A stretch of 64,000 nt of DNA from Gluconobacter cerinus (GCF_002723935.1 NZ_BEWM01000005.1:124001-188000); one strand, 5' to 3'; shown: positions 35,321 through 44,785, numbered from the stretch's first letter. The notes: generated from the letters alone by a model not told the origin. Numbers and translations: made by a program.

Positions 35321-36538
35321 GTGAAGCGTCGTCATTTTCTGCGTGCAGCATCGGTTGCGCCCGCCTCTCTCGCTGCATCCTCTCTTGTATCCCAACCCGC
35401 CTGGGCTGATGGAAACGAAGACCGGGGAACAGGCCCGTCCGGTGTATTCGAAGTGGTGGCCCGGTTTGATGGACCAGGGCCTTCGGGTGTCGTGGTTCTG
35501 CCAGATGGTCGCATTTTCGTTGGTTTTCCGCGTCATGCAGTTGACCATAAGGGTGCGACCCTCGGTGAACTCGTGAAGGGAAGGGTGGTTCCTTATCCTT
35601 CGGCCGAGGAAAGTATGCCCGGCAGCCGCGCTGCCGCGGATTGCCTTGTGTCCATTCATGGCATGACGCTGGACGCAAAAGGCAGGATCTGGGCGATTGA
35701 TGATGGCAAAAGAGCCGGTCACCCGCTGGCGCCAGGGGCTGCCAAGATCATTTGTATTGATCCGCAGACCAACACGATTGTTCACAGGCTTATCCTGAAA
35801 GCGCCGGCGCTTTTGCCGGACAGTCATATGAATGATCTGCGTGTGTCCTTGTCTCATGGAGCGCAAGGCACAGTGTTCGTGACGGATTCTTCATTCGGGA
35901 CGAAGCCGGGACTTGTGGTGGTGGATGTCGCGACGGGGCAGGCGCGTCGTGTCCTGACGCAAAGCAAGGCCATTCTGGCGGAACAGGGCTTTCTGGCAAT
36001 TGTGGAGGGCGAGCCCCGCCGATATATTCCCGGCAAGCCTCAGCTTGTTTCGGGAGGTGTGGATGGTATCGCCATCACAAAGGACGAGCAGCGTCTGTAC
36101 TTCTCGCCTCTGACAAGTCGCCGTCTTTACAGCTTGCCCGTTGCTCTGCTCGCAGATGTCTCATCGGATGACGCAACGCTTGAGCCAGCGATCAGGGATG
36201 AAGGTGAGAAAGGGGTGGCGGATGGCCTCGATTTCGACCGGCATGATCGCCTTTACACGACCAACTACGAACACGACTGTATCTTGCGACGCGATCCGGA
36301 TGGCAGTTTCAAGATGATGCTGCGGGACCCGCGCGCGCTCTCGCCGGATGGTATTTTTGCATCCGACAATTATGTTTACTGCACGTTTGGTCAGTGGAAC
36401 CGGCTGGCGTCTTTCAATGAAGGCAAAGACCGGCGCGTTCCGCCCTATCTGCTGGTCCGGTTCCCGATTGAAGAGCCGGAAGCCTACAATGCCCTACCCG
36501 AGGGGGCACCATCCAAAGCCGGGACACCGGGGGATTAA
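35321..36538 (+). CDS. Tat-exported Yellow/major royal jelly protein-like beta-propeller
   Basis: The 405-residue protein begins with a twin-arginine signal (KRRHFLRAASVAPASLAASSL, cleavage near QPAWA). A beta-propeller of the Yellow/MRJP (SMP-30-related) type follows. Recognisable blocks are GPSGVVVLPDGRIFVGFPRH, the DDG..AGHPL stretch, MNDLRVSLSHG..GTVFVTDSS, GVDGIAITKDEQRLYFSPLTSRRLY and DGLDFDRHDRLYTTNYE. Bacterial members are periplasmic, often called L-dopachrome-tautomerase-related, but their substrates are mostly unknown. The start is GTG at 35321 after a GGAGC-like ribosome binding site. A strong terminator follows. Confidence 0.82.
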   Translation: MKRRHFLRAASVAPASLAASSLVSQPAWADGNEDRGTGPSGVFEVVARFDGPGPSGVVVLPDGRIFVGFPRHAVDHKGATLGELVKGRVVPYPSAEESMPGSRAAADCLVSIHGMTLDAKGRIWAIDDGKRAGHPLAPGAAKIICIDPQTNTIVHRLILKAPALLPDSHMNDLRVSLSHGAQGTVFVTDSSFGTKPGLVVVDVATGQARRVLTQSKAILAEQGFLAIVEGEPRRYIPGKPQLVSGGVDGIAITKDEQRLYFSPLTSRRLYSLPVALLADVSSDDATLEPAIRDEGEKGVADGLDFDRHDRLYTTNYEHDCILRRDPDGSFKMMLRDPRALSPDGIFASDNYVYCTFGQWNRLASFNEGKDRRVPPYLLVRFPIEEPEAYNALPEGAPSKAGTPGD

Positions 36539-36543
36539 AATAG

Positions 36544-36582
36544 AAAAAGCCCTCGACCAGAGGACTGGGTCGAGGGCTTTTT
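36544..36582. terminator. Bidirectional terminator after the Yellow/MRJP-like gene
   Basis: A perfect 15-bp stem (36544-36558 with 36568-36582) has five A on one side and five T on the other. It serves the rightward gene and the leftward yidB-like gene ending at 36597. Confidence 0.93.
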
Positions 36583-36596
36583 CGGGCTTGGAGCCT

Positions 36597-36959
36597 TCAG
36601 GCTGTCTGCTGCGGAGGCAGCTGGTCTTCTGTCGTGTGCTTGTCCACTGCCGCAGGAAGCAGCTGTGCAATAGCCGGAAGAATGGTTGCTGCCGGAAGAC
36701 CTGTCTTTGCGACAATCATCTGAATCTGCTCGTTCGTCAGTAGGTTGCGGAGTTCATCCGTGGTGATGGGCAGGTTCTCGCCATTGCCAATCCAGGAATG
36801 GATCTTTTCATCAAGGCCTGCGCTCTTCGCCTGTGCAATGAGCATGTTCAGGCCTTCGCCCTTGAGCATATCCCCAAAGCTACCGCCCAGCTTGTCGCCG
36901 AGTTGGCCGCCAAGGGCGCCCATGGCCTGATTCACGATGTTACCGAAAAAGCCGCTCAT
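36597..36959 (-). CDS. YidB family (DUF937) protein
   Basis: The 120-residue protein has a Gly-rich start (MSGFFGNIVNQAMGALGGQLG) and the DUF937/YidB core: GLNMLIAQAKSAGLDEKIHSW, NLPITTDELRNLL and AKTGLPAATILPAIAQLLP. It is soluble with no signal peptide. The function of the family is not established. It is a single gene between two terminators (36544-36582 downstream and 37003-37032 upstream), so it has its own promoter in the 36960-37000 gap. Confidence 0.85.
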   Translation of the reverse strand: MSGFFGNIVNQAMGALGGQLGDKLGGSFGDMLKGEGLNMLIAQAKSAGLDEKIHSWIGNGENLPITTDELRNLLTNEQIQMIVAKTGLPAATILPAIAQLLPAAVDKHTTEDQLPPQQTA

Positions 36960-37002
36960 GGCGCATGTTCCGTTTTTGGTGCGGCCTGAACGCCGCTAGG
37001 AG

Positions 37003-37032
37003 AAAAAAGGGCCGAGCCAAAATGATCGGCCC
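37003..37032 (-). terminator. Terminator of minCDE
   Basis: On the minus strand GGGCCGA (37032-37026) pairs with TCGGCCC (37015-37009), followed by six T. It lies just after the minE stop. Confidence 0.85.
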
Positions 37033-37041
37033 GGCTTTAAA

Positions 37042-37326
37042 TCAGGACGCCCGTTTTTTGTTCAGTTCCTGAGGAACTTCGACGTCAATTTCGAGCATTG
37101 AACAGCCACTGCCACGGTCGACCTTGATCTTGACCTTGTCCTGATCGACGGCGACGTGGCGTGCGATGACTTCCATGATTTCTTTGTGAAGCTGCTTGAT
37201 CAGGTCTGACTCACCTTCCTCACCCGCGCCACGTTCGTGAGCGAGAAGAATCTGGAGGCGATCCCGTGCGACAGCGCTACTGGACGTCTGCTGACGTTTT
37301 GCGAAGAGGTTTGCGAGGAAGCTCAT
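37042..37326 (-). CDS. minE: Cell division topological specificity factor MinE
   Basis: MinE drives MinD off the membrane and generates the pole-to-pole oscillation that places the division site. The 94-residue protein has the N-terminal membrane/MinD-binding segment ([31 protein letters not shown]) and the topological domain ([35 protein letters not shown]). The start overlaps the minD stop (ATGA). It is third in the leftward minC-minD-minE operon. Confidence 0.95.
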   Translation of the reverse strand: MSFLANLFAKRQQTSSSAVARDRLQILLAHERGAGEEGESDLIKQLHKEIMEVIARHVAVDQDKVKIKVDRGSGCSMLEIDVEVPQELNKKRAS

Positions 37327-38141
37327 GCCGCACCCTTCTTGCCAAGGAGCCAGTCAAAGAAGCCACGCTTCTCGACCGGGATTGAAACTTCAATCTTCTC
37401 ACCAGCCAGACGACGTGCGGCTTCGAAATAGGCGCGTGCCGGGAGGCTTTCCGGAGAGGACAGGGTGACAGGAGCGCCAACGTTGGACGCCTTCAGAACA
37501 TCATCGCTTTCCGGCACAATACCAACCAGCGGGATGGACAGGATTTCCAGAACGTCTTCAACGCTCAGCATTTCCTTGCGGGCAGCGCGGATCGGGTCAT
37601 AGCGCGTGATGAGAAGGTGCTTTTCAATCTTCTCGCCGCGCTCGGCCTTTTCGGTCTTGCTATCCAGCAAGCCGATAATGCGGTCTGAGTCACGTACGGA
37701 GCTGACTTCAGGGTTCGTCACGATGACCGCAGCGTCAGCATGGTACATGGCGAGTTGCGCACCGCGTTCAATGCCGGCCGGGCTGTCACAGATAACCCAG
37801 TCAAACTTCTCGCGAAGTTCTTCCATGACGCGGGCTACGCCTTCTGACGTCAGCGCGTCTTTGTCGCGCGTCTGGGAGGCCGGAAGAATGGACAAGGTTT
37901 CGCAGCGCTTATCGCGGATCAGGGCCTGGGACAGTCTTGCGTCGCCCTGCACCACGTTGATGAGGTCAAACACAACGCGACGTTCTGCGCCCATCACCAG
38001 ATCAAGGTTACGCAGGCCAACGTCAAAATCCACCACAACGACGTTCTGGCCGCTCTGCGCGAGTGCGGCGCCGAGAGCGGCGGTCGATGTCGTCTTGCCG
38101 ACGCCACCCTTGCCTGAGGTGACAACCAGAACCTTGGCCAT
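37323..38141 (-). CDS. minD: Septum site-determining ATPase MinD
   Basis: MinD is a membrane-bound ATPase that recruits MinC and is released by MinE. The 272-residue protein has the deviant Walker A ([16 protein letters not shown]), the switch with [16 protein letters not shown], and [19 protein letters not shown] as Walker B/switch II. A C-terminal segment (about 255-272, [14 protein letters not shown]) is the amphipathic membrane-targeting helix. It starts 157 bases downstream of minC, so it may have an additional promoter there. Confidence 0.97.
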   Translation of the reverse strand: MAKVLVVTSGKGGVGKTTSTAALGAALAQSGQNVVVVDFDVGLRNLDLVMGAERRVVFDLINVVQGDARLSQALIRDKRCETLSILPASQTRDKDALTSEGVARVMEELREKFDWVICDSPAGIERGAQLAMYHADAAVIVTNPEVSSVRDSDRIIGLLDSKTEKAERGEKIEKHLLITRYDPIRAARKEMLSVEDVLEILSIPLVGIVPESDDVLKASNVGAPVTLSSPESLPARAYFEAARRLAGEKIEVSIPVEKRGFFDWLLGKKGAA

Positions 38142-38298
38142 GAATACTCCAAAAACTGCTTCTGTGACGTAATGCCGCCCGTTGTGCGGAACCCGCGCCT
38201 GATGCCTTATCCTATGGGATAGTAAAGCCTTACGGCAACACGGGAATAAGGGCTGTTTCGTGGCATGAGGTCACTTTCTTGCAGTTCCTGCCTCCGGA

Positions 38299-39036
38299 TC
38301 AGCGCGGAAGAGGCAAAACGCGGACCCGGTCCTCATCCAGAAGGACCTGTGCGGGCTGGCCGAAAATCGCAGCGTCAATGTCTTCCGTAACGGCGTAAAA
38401 GCCATCCAGAGCAAGGAGTTCAGCCTCCATTCTGGACGCAAAAATTCGCGCTTCAGACTTGCCGCCGACACCGGCGATCGCGCGACCACGTAACGAACCG
38501 TAAACGTGGATAGAACCTGCTGCAACGATCTCTGCTCCTGATGAAACGGAGCCGATAATGATCACGTCGCCCTGCATGTGCTGGATGCACTGTCCTGAGC
38601 GGATGGCACCATCGAGGATCAGCGTTTGCCCGCCTGCGGGCGCCGCGACGGCTGTTGCATCCGCTGCGGCCCCTTGATCGGGAAGCTCCACTTCGCCGGA
38701 AGGGCGGCCGCCTTCGAAGGAGGCAGGCCAGTCCCACCCCGAGACAGCCGGCCATGAACGATCACCCCCTTCAATGCTGATGATCCGCACGCCACGTCTG
38801 CGGATATCTTCCAGGAGGGTTGGTAGGCCCTGTGTTTCTTCCGAGAGAAGTCCGAGGTCGAGAATCACCGGCTTTCCGCTGAAAAGGCCGCCGGAACGGA
38901 CGACCTGCTGATCCAGGCCAGCCAGCCAGAGGTTCAGGGGAGCCTCCGGTGACAGGACCAGCGCCAGAAAAGAGCGGCCGCGGGCACGGATGCGCATCGG
39001 GGAGGAGGCGTGAGAAGCGGATGCGGTGTCTGACAT
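38299..39036 (-). CDS. minC: Septum formation inhibitor MinC
   Basis: MinC is the FtsZ-polymerisation inhibitor carried by MinD. The 245-residue protein has a variable N-terminal FtsZ-binding domain (to about 105) and an Ala/Pro-rich linker (about 120-145). The C-terminal triangular beta-helix domain contains the signature QHMQGDVIIIGSVSSGAEIVA and GSIHVYGSLRGRAIAGVGG. It is the first gene of the leftward min operon. The start at ATG 39036 lies in a divergent gap of about 80 bases from the glutathione transferase-like gene. Confidence 0.93.
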   Translation of the reverse strand: MSDTASASHASSPMRIRARGRSFLALVLSPEAPLNLWLAGLDQQVVRSGGLFSGKPVILDLGLLSEETQGLPTLLEDIRRRGVRIISIEGGDRSWPAVSGWDWPASFEGGRPSGEVELPDQGAAADATAVAAPAGGQTLILDGAIRSGQCIQHMQGDVIIIGSVSSGAEIVAAGSIHVYGSLRGRAIAGVGGKSEARIFASRMEAELLALDGFYAVTEDIDAAIFGQPAQVLLDEDRVRVLPLPR

Positions 39037-39115
39037 CGGAAAATTCGTTGGCCCTGTATGGAAGCAATGACGGAGGCTCTTGTGAGCGCGTAATGGCTGA
39101 CTTAGAACATGAAGA

Positions 39116-39784
39116 ATGCGTATCCTGCATCACCTTCCACTCTCCCCGCAATGCCGTCTTGTCCGGCTTGTGCTTGGCGAGAAGAGACTGCCCTGTGAAC
39201 TCGTGATCGAACGGGTGTGGGAACAGCGCGAGGAATTCCTTGCTCTGAACCCTGCTGGTGAGGTTCCGGTTCTTGTTGAAGAGAACGGGCTTGCCGTACC
39301 CGGCGCCCGCGTCATCTGCGAATATCTGGATGAAGCCTATCCGGATACACCCCTGCTTGGCCGTACGCTTGCCGAACGTGTCGAAGTCCGTCGATTGATG
39401 GACTGGTTTGAGACCCGTTTCGGGCAGGAAGTGACGCGCAACCTGCTGGGCGAGAAAGTTGACAAGCGGTTGTATGGCCGTGGTCACCCGGACGGAAACG
39501 TCCTGCGGGCCGGTTACGGCAACATGCGCTTCCATCTGGACTATATCGGCTGGCTGGCAGAAACGCGGTCCTGGCTTGCGGGGCCATCTATTTCGATGGC
39601 TGACTTCGCTGCTGCTGCGCATCTCTCGGCGCTGGACTTTATTGGGGATGTGAACTGGGCAAAGGCGCCGGCCGCCAAGGACTGGTATGCTCGGGTGAAG
39701 TCCCGTCCGTGTTTCCGCGGCCTTCTGACTGACCGGATGAGTGGCATCACGCCGCCTGGTCATTATGCGAATCTGGATTTCTGA
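39116..39784 (+). CDS. Glutathione S-transferase family protein
   Basis: The 222-residue protein has a thioredoxin-like N-terminal domain starting HHLPLSPQCRLVRLVLGEKRL, with NPAGEVPVLVEENG carrying the conserved cis-Pro and ARVICEYLDEAYP the glutathione-binding Glu/Ser region. An all-helical C-terminal domain (AGPSISMADFAAAAHLSALDF) completes the fold. The Ser-Pro-Gln-Cys segment at the start of helix 1 suggests a Ser or Cys as catalytic residue. The role is unknown; detoxification or stress is a family-level guess. Its 3' end lies 14 bases before the GTG of the next gene. Confidence 0.88.
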   Translation: MRILHHLPLSPQCRLVRLVLGEKRLPCELVIERVWEQREEFLALNPAGEVPVLVEENGLAVPGARVICEYLDEAYPDTPLLGRTLAERVEVRRLMDWFETRFGQEVTRNLLGEKVDKRLYGRGHPDGNVLRAGYGNMRFHLDYIGWLAETRSWLAGPSISMADFAAAAHLSALDFIGDVNWAKAPAAKDWYARVKSRPCFRGLLTDRMSGITPPGHYANLDF

Positions 39785-39797
39785 GCGGGAGCTGTCC

Positions 39798-40973
39798 GTG
39801 ACATTTGATGTGGTGGTCCTTGGGGCTGGTGCGGCTGGCCTCATGGCTGCTGCAACAGCGGGACGTGGTGGTGCGCGTGTACTGGTTCTGGATCACGGGT
39901 CCGAACCTGGACGCAAGATCCTGATCTCGGGCGGTGGGCGCTGTAACTTTACGCATCTGGAGACGGGGCCAAACTGTTTTCTGTCCCAGAACAAACATTT
40001 TGCGCGCTCGGCGCTGGCACGTTACACCCCGCGTGATTTCGTGAAGTTGGTGGATCGCTATCAGATTGCCTGGCACGAGAAGGCCAAGGGGCAGTTGTTC
40101 TGCGATGGGTCTGCCCGTCAGATCGTGGATATGCTGGTGTCTGAATGTCAGGATGCTGGTTGTGAAGCGCGGATGGAGACCCGGATCACGGATGTCGAGG
40201 CCGATGCGGACGGCTTTGTCGTTCGCACGGATGCAGGGGATGTTCGAAGCCGTTCTGTGATTTTGGCGACCGGCGGTCTGTCCATTCCCAAACTGGGCGC
40301 TACGGACCTTTCCCTGCGGATCGCACGATCCTTCGGTTTGAAAATTGTCCCGACTGCTCCTGCTTTGGTGCCGTTGGTCCTGGATGATGCGGACCCTTCT
40401 CTGGCGGGTGTGTCTCTGGATGTCGTCACAACTTGTGGGAAAAAAGGGCCTCGCTTTGCCGACGGGATGGTTTTTACCCATCGTGGGCTGTCAGGCCCGG
40501 CCATCCTCCAGATTTCCTCTTATCTTGAGGCAGGCGGCACGGCTCATATTGACCTGATGCCGGGGCGAAATGCGTTGGAGGTTTTGCTGGCGATCAAGAA
40601 GGCACGTCCGCGCGCGCTTCCTCCCAGCCTGCTTGAAGCGCTCCCCGCGCGTCTGGCGAAAGAGCTGGCTGGCGGCCTTGGAGACGTCATGCTGGCCAAT
40701 CAGCCGGACAAGAATATCAAAGCGCTCGCAGAACGTCTGTCCCGATGGGAGGTCCGTCCTTCTGGAACGGAAGGGTACGCAAAGGCCGAAGTTATGCGCG
40801 GAGGGATCGATACGAGCGGTCTGTCGTCCCAGACAATGGAAGTGCGGGACGTCCCGGGGCTGTATGCGATTGGTGAAGCAGTGGATGTCACGGGGTGGCT
40901 CGGTGGCCACAATTTCCAGTGGGCCTGGTCCAGCGGTGTTGCTGCAGGGCAGGCTGCTGCTGCCCGTGTGTAG
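39798..40973 (+). CDS. HI0933-type FAD-dependent oxidoreductase (BaiN-like)
   Basis: The protein of about 391 residues has an FAD-binding Rossmann start (FDVVVLGAGAAGLMAAATAGRGG). The family motif PGRKILISGGGRCNFTH follows, and the C-terminal FAD segment AEVMRGGIDT, then LYAIGEAVDVTGWLGGHNFQWAWSSG. These identify the HI0933/YhiN/BaiN flavoprotein family. The physiological substrate is unknown for most members. The start is GTG at 39798, giving VTFDVVV; the frame continues upstream into the glutathione transferase-like gene but that part lacks homology. Confidence 0.9.
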   Translation: MTFDVVVLGAGAAGLMAAATAGRGGARVLVLDHGSEPGRKILISGGGRCNFTHLETGPNCFLSQNKHFARSALARYTPRDFVKLVDRYQIAWHEKAKGQLFCDGSARQIVDMLVSECQDAGCEARMETRITDVEADADGFVVRTDAGDVRSRSVILATGGLSIPKLGATDLSLRIARSFGLKIVPTAPALVPLVLDDADPSLAGVSLDVVTTCGKKGPRFADGMVFTHRGLSGPAILQISSYLEAGGTAHIDLMPGRNALEVLLAIKKARPRALPPSLLEALPARLAKELAGGLGDVMLANQPDKNIKALAERLSRWEVRPSGTEGYAKAEVMRGGIDTSGLSSQTMEVRDVPGLYAIGEAVDVTGWLGGHNFQWAWSSGVAAGQAAAARV

Positions 40974-41070
40974 GCTGGGGCGCCACAGGATTGCCATATC
41001 AGCATAGGATGCCCGCAACTGATGAGCGGAAGATCCGTTTTGCGCTCACATGAATTGTTTTGAGAGGGTC

Positions 41071-41322
41071 ATGTTGATGTCTGGTTCTATTCGCCGTTCA
41101 GCCCTGCGTGCTGTTGCAGGCCTTTCATTCCTAGGATTGGGTGCGTGCGTCGGAACGGCCGCGCCGGGCCCTGTTAACCCGTCAGCGCCGGTCGCAGGGT
41201 ATGGCTATACCTGCAAGGCCGGAATCTACACCTGCAAGATGCCAACTCAGGTTCCTTTGGGCACCTCCTGTTCCTGTCCGGGACTGGGCGCTGCAAGCTA
41301 CGGCAACATCCATCAGCCCTGA
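41071..41322 (+). CDS. Small predicted lipoprotein, cysteine-containing
   Basis: The protein of about 83 residues has a lipoprotein signal (SIRRSALRAVAGLSFLGLGAC). The mature part of about 55 residues has four further cysteines (YTCKAGIYTCKMP and SCSCPG) in two close pairs, which might form disulphides or bind a metal. I do not recognise the family. ATG 41071 follows a GAGAGGG ribosome binding site at 41061-41067; the ATG at 41050 is upstream of that site and unlikely. Confidence 0.6.
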   Translation: MLMSGSIRRSALRAVAGLSFLGLGACVGTAAPGPVNPSAPVAGYGYTCKAGIYTCKMPTQVPLGTSCSCPGLGAASYGNIHQP

Positions 41323-41368
41323 GGCTGCCAGGATTGGACATGAGGTCCTAAGGGGCTAGAACCGCGCC

Positions 41369-42595
41369 ATGCAGGATGGGAGTTCCGGTATGGTGCAGTT
41401 CGTTCCATGGATTATTGCAGCAGTGGCTCTCGTGGTGGCTGCCTTGGCGTTGTTGCGTGGTAATAGCAGGGACGTCGCCCGCCTTCTGGACCGTGAAGCC
41501 GATGAGCGTGCGCGGGATGCGGACTATCAGCGGGCACATCTGGCCGAGGTTGAGCGTGTCCTGTCCGGTCGGATGGATGCTCTTCGGCTTGAAACCAGTG
41601 AAAAACTTGGTGATCTCGCGCGGCGCGTTGGGCAGGATCAGGCTGAAGGGCGTGTTCTGCTCTCTGATGCGTTGCGAGAGATGGCACAAAGTCAGAACGA
41701 GCAGATCGAGCGGATCCGTCTGGCCGTAAATGAACAGTTGCACGGTGCTGTCGAAAAGCAGATGCAAACCAGCTTTCAGCGCGTGGTTGAGCAGTTCAGT
41801 GCGATGCAGAAAGCTCTCGGTGAGGTCACAAGCGTGACGGCCCAGATCGGAGACCTCAAGCGTCTGTTCTCGAACGTCAAGACGCGCGGCGGCTGGGGCG
41901 AGGCGCAGTGCCGGGCTATTCTGGACGATATTCTTCCGGAAGGGAGCTATGACACCAACTTCCGACTGGGAGACAGCGGAGAGTCGGTAGAGTTTGCCAT
42001 TCGAATGCCTGTGAAAGGGCATGTTGCTCCCCGCCTGGCGATTGACAGCAAATTTCCTACGGAGGCTTACGAGCGCCTTTTGAATGCATCAGAGCTTTCG
42101 GATGCATCGGCTGAAAAGGCTGCAAGGCGCGAGCTTGAAACGGCGATCAAATTCGAGGCGCGCAAGATCGCGTCCAAGTATATCCGGCCACCTGTCACGG
42201 TTGAATTCGCCGTCCTGTATCTGCCGACGGACGGTCTTTATACCGAAATTGCCCGGATGCCCGGCGTTATTGATGAAATTGGGCGGTTGTATCGGGTGAT
42301 TGTCATGGGACCGTCATTGCTACCTGCCATGCTGCGTACGGTTCATCTCGGTTATGTGACGCTTGCGCTGGAAGAGCGGACAGAAACCATTGCAAGCCTG
42401 CTGGGCGCGACACGGCAGGAAATGCTTCGGATGGATCAGGTTCTTGAACGATTGCAGCGTAATGCCGGTACGATGGGAAACACGATCGAAGAGGCGCGCC
42501 GCCGAACCCGTGTTCTTGGGCGTCGCCTGAGATCGCTGGATGGTATTGATAAAACGGATGAGGAGCAGGACGAGATTGATAGTCTGGAAGCTTAA
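41369..42595 (+). CDS. rmuC: DNA recombination protein RmuC
   Basis: RmuC limits recombination at inverted repeats and is a predicted nuclease-related protein. The 408-residue protein has an N-terminal TM helix (VPWIIAAVALVVAALALL) and a long coiled coil (about 40-150). The RmuC domain follows, with KTRGGWGEAQCRAILDDILP, RLAIDSKFPTEAY, RPPVTVEFAVLYLPTDGLY and VIVMGPSLLPAMLRTVHLGY. The length is typical. It precedes the two-component system but there is no reason to link their functions. Confidence 0.92.
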   Translation: MQDGSSGMVQFVPWIIAAVALVVAALALLRGNSRDVARLLDREADERARDADYQRAHLAEVERVLSGRMDALRLETSEKLGDLARRVGQDQAEGRVLLSDALREMAQSQNEQIERIRLAVNEQLHGAVEKQMQTSFQRVVEQFSAMQKALGEVTSVTAQIGDLKRLFSNVKTRGGWGEAQCRAILDDILPEGSYDTNFRLGDSGESVEFAIRMPVKGHVAPRLAIDSKFPTEAYERLLNASELSDASAEKAARRELETAIKFEARKIASKYIRPPVTVEFAVLYLPTDGLYTEIARMPGVIDEIGRLYRVIVMGPSLLPAMLRTVHLGYVTLALEERTETIASLLGATRQEMLRMDQVLERLQRNAGTMGNTIEEARRRTRVLGRRLRSLDGIDKTDEEQDEIDSLEA

Positions 42596-42642
42596 GACTG
42601 ATTTTAATTGGATGACAGGATATATTCCCGCATGTGACAGTT

Positions 42643-43374
42643 ATGAGCATGATGCCCGTACCTGAGCACGAGGCGGTCTCCCGCCCGATTGAGCCTGTCA
42701 TTCGTCTCCTGCTGATTGAGGATGATGAAAGTATTGCGTCGGAAGTCTCCGAGGAGCTTAAGACGCGCGGTTATGATGTGACGTGGGTCGATAACGGCAT
42801 TCTGGGCCTCGAAGCTGCGCAGTCCGGTCAATACGACCTGATGGTCGTTGATCGTATGTTGCCTGAGATGGACGGCCTGAGTGTTATCGAGGCCCTGCGT
42901 CGCCAGAAAATCACGCTTCCAGTTCTGGTTCTTTCCGCATTGTCCGCAGTTGATGACCGTGTGAATGGCTTGAAGGCGGGCGGTGACGACTACCTTACAA
43001 AGCCGTTCGCCATGGAAGAGCTTGCGGCCCGGTTGGAGGCCTTGCTGCGGCGTCCCACGGATAGCCGTGTAACGGTTCTGCGGGTTGGCCCGCTTGAAAT
43101 GGACCTGATTGAACGCAAGGTGTCTCGCAGTGGCCGGGACGTTGAGCTTCTGCCGCGTGAGTTCCGTCTTCTGGAATACATGATGCGCCGCCCGGGCACC
43201 GTTCTGACCCGAACGATGCTGCTTGAGGACGTTTGGAACTACCGCTTTGTGCCACAGACCAATCTGGTGGATGTGCATATCGGCAAGTTGCGCAGGAAGA
43301 TCGATCTTCAGGGCGAAACGCCGCTGATCCATAGCATCCGGGGCGCGGGGTTCAGTCTGCGTGTATCGGACTGA
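42643..43374 (+). CDS. OmpR-family response regulator
   Basis: The protein of about 243 residues has a receiver domain with the acidic pair in LLLIEDDES, phospho-acceptor Asp at about 70 (MVVDRMLPEMDG) and the conserved Lys in YLTKPFAMEEL. A winged-helix DNA-binding domain ends with HIGKLRRKIDLQGETPLIHSIRGAGFSL. It forms a pair with the histidine kinase, whose gene overlaps its end by 14 bases. Location just upstream of the RND pump operon suggests control of that pump. The start is ATG 42643 or the GTG at 42634. Confidence 0.93.
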   Translation: MSMMPVPEHEAVSRPIEPVIRLLLIEDDESIASEVSEELKTRGYDVTWVDNGILGLEAAQSGQYDLMVVDRMLPEMDGLSVIEALRRQKITLPVLVLSALSAVDDRVNGLKAGGDDYLTKPFAMEELAARLEALLRRPTDSRVTVLRVGPLEMDLIERKVSRSGRDVELLPREFRLLEYMMRRPGTVLTRTMLLEDVWNYRFVPQTNLVDVHIGKLRRKIDLQGETPLIHSIRGAGFSLRVSD

Positions 43375-44785
43375 CATTTTCCGGACGGCCACGTTCCGGC
43401 TGACACTGGCGTTCGTGGTGGCGATGATCGGCGGCATCACGATGCAGTTCCTGCTCGTCTATGCCCAGATGAACGGTTACGAAAGTGCTCGTTCCAGCGA
43501 TCTGCTCCGACGTGAGGCAGCACTTCTCGTTCAGGAGACACCTGAGCGTCTGGAAGACGTCGTCCGGGAACGAAGCAAGACGGACCTGCGCGTCATTTTG
43601 AATGGCGCTGGCCTGTTCGATCTAAATCACAACCGTATTGTTGGTGACATTCGGCGTTGGCCTGAAGGGCTGGAGGTCTCCAACCGGACGCGTCGGCTCA
43701 AAGTCGCGCCGCCGGGGGACACGCCTTATGAGATGCGATATCTGGCGATAGAAGTTCCGGGGCCGGGTGGCGGAGCAGGCGATCGGATTCTGGTTCTTGC
43801 CCGCTCCATGCATATGGCGGATGAGCTTCGGTACATCATCAAGCGGGCTGCGCTGATCTCACTGGTGCCGATGGTGCTGTTTGCGCTGCTGGCGGGATTG
43901 TTTCTCAGCCATCGGGCTTTGGCACGGGTGAAGGAGATGCGGCAGGCCATTGAACGGATCATGGCGGGCGATCTGCATGAGCGTTTGCCCGCCGGGCGCG
44001 AATGGGATGATATCGAGCGTCTTGCAGGCGCCGTGAACCGGATGCTGGATCGGCTTGAACATCTGCTTGATGAAATTCGCGATGTTGGCAACGATATTGC
44101 GCACGATCTTAGGACCCCGCTGGCACGTGTGCGGGCGCGGTTGGAACGAGCGCTCTCCTCGTCAGATGATCCTGTTCACCTCAAGTCCATTATTCTGCGG
44201 GCCACGCAGGATCTGGATCAGTGCTTTTCGGTGATTACGGCGCTGCTACGTATCGGTGAAATTGAGAACGGACGTCGGCAGGCTGGTTTCACGACGATGG
44301 ATCTGTCGGAGCTGGTTGCGGGTATCGCAGATCTCTATGAGCCGATTGCCGAGGCTGGTGGGTTGGCTCTGAGTGTGGAAGGCGCCGATCGCGCGATCCC
44401 CCTCTATGGAGATATGGATCTCCTGAACGAGGTTCTGGCAAATCTCGTGGACAACGCCATCAAGTTCACGCCTCCAGGCGGGGATGTTGGGTTGATGGTC
44501 GGGCAGGACGAGCAGGGCTGCGCCTGGCTTCAGGTTCATGACACGGGCATCGGGATTGCGGAGGAAGAGCGGGGCGCCGTACTGGGGCGATTCTACCGTT
44601 CAGACAAAAGTCGTCACATTCCGGGAAGTGGTCTTGGTTTGAGTCTTGTATCTGCAATTCTGCATTTGCATGGGGCAACGCTGAAAATCAGTGCGTTCCG
44701 GCCCAATCAGGAACTGGCAGGATCAGTATTTACGATTCATTTTTCAGGGCGCAGTGGCTCCGATCGTAGTGCCAGTATTACATGA
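43361..44785 (+). CDS. Membrane-bound sensor histidine kinase
   Basis: The 474-residue kinase has two TM segments (about 12-35 and 165-185) enclosing a periplasmic sensor of about 130 residues, then a HAMP domain. The phospho-acceptor His is about H248 (DIAHDLRTPLARVRARLERA). The ATPase domain has the N box (NEVLANLVDNAIKFTPPGG), G1 (VHDTGIGIAEEER), F (LGRFYRSD) and G2 (GSGLGLSLV) boxes, all intact. It starts at GTG 43361 inside the 3' end of the regulator gene. The signal sensed is unknown. Confidence 0.94.
   Translation: MYRTDIFRTATFRLTLAFVVAMIGGITMQFLLVYAQMNGYESARSSDLLRREAALLVQETPERLEDVVRERSKTDLRVILNGAGLFDLNHNRIVGDIRRWPEGLEVSNRTRRLKVAPPGDTPYEMRYLAIEVPGPGGGAGDRILVLARSMHMADELRYIIKRAALISLVPMVLFALLAGLFLSHRALARVKEMRQAIERIMAGDLHERLPAGREWDDIERLAGAVNRMLDRLEHLLDEIRDVGNDIAHDLRTPLARVRARLERALSSSDDPVHLKSIILRATQDLDQCFSVITALLRIGEIENGRRQAGFTTMDLSELVAGIADLYEPIAEAGGLALSVEGADRAIPLYGDMDLLNEVLANLVDNAIKFTPPGGDVGLMVGQDEQGCAWLQVHDTGIGIAEEERGAVLGRFYRSDKSRHIPGSGLGLSLVSAILHLHGATLKISAFRPNQELAGSVFTIHFSGRSGSDRSASIT

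Noticed and set aside
38771-39844. 357-codon minus-strand frame spanning the glutathione transferase-like gene and part of minC
   Set aside because: It covers three genes in conflicting frames, and the composition is Pro/Arg-rich without motifs.
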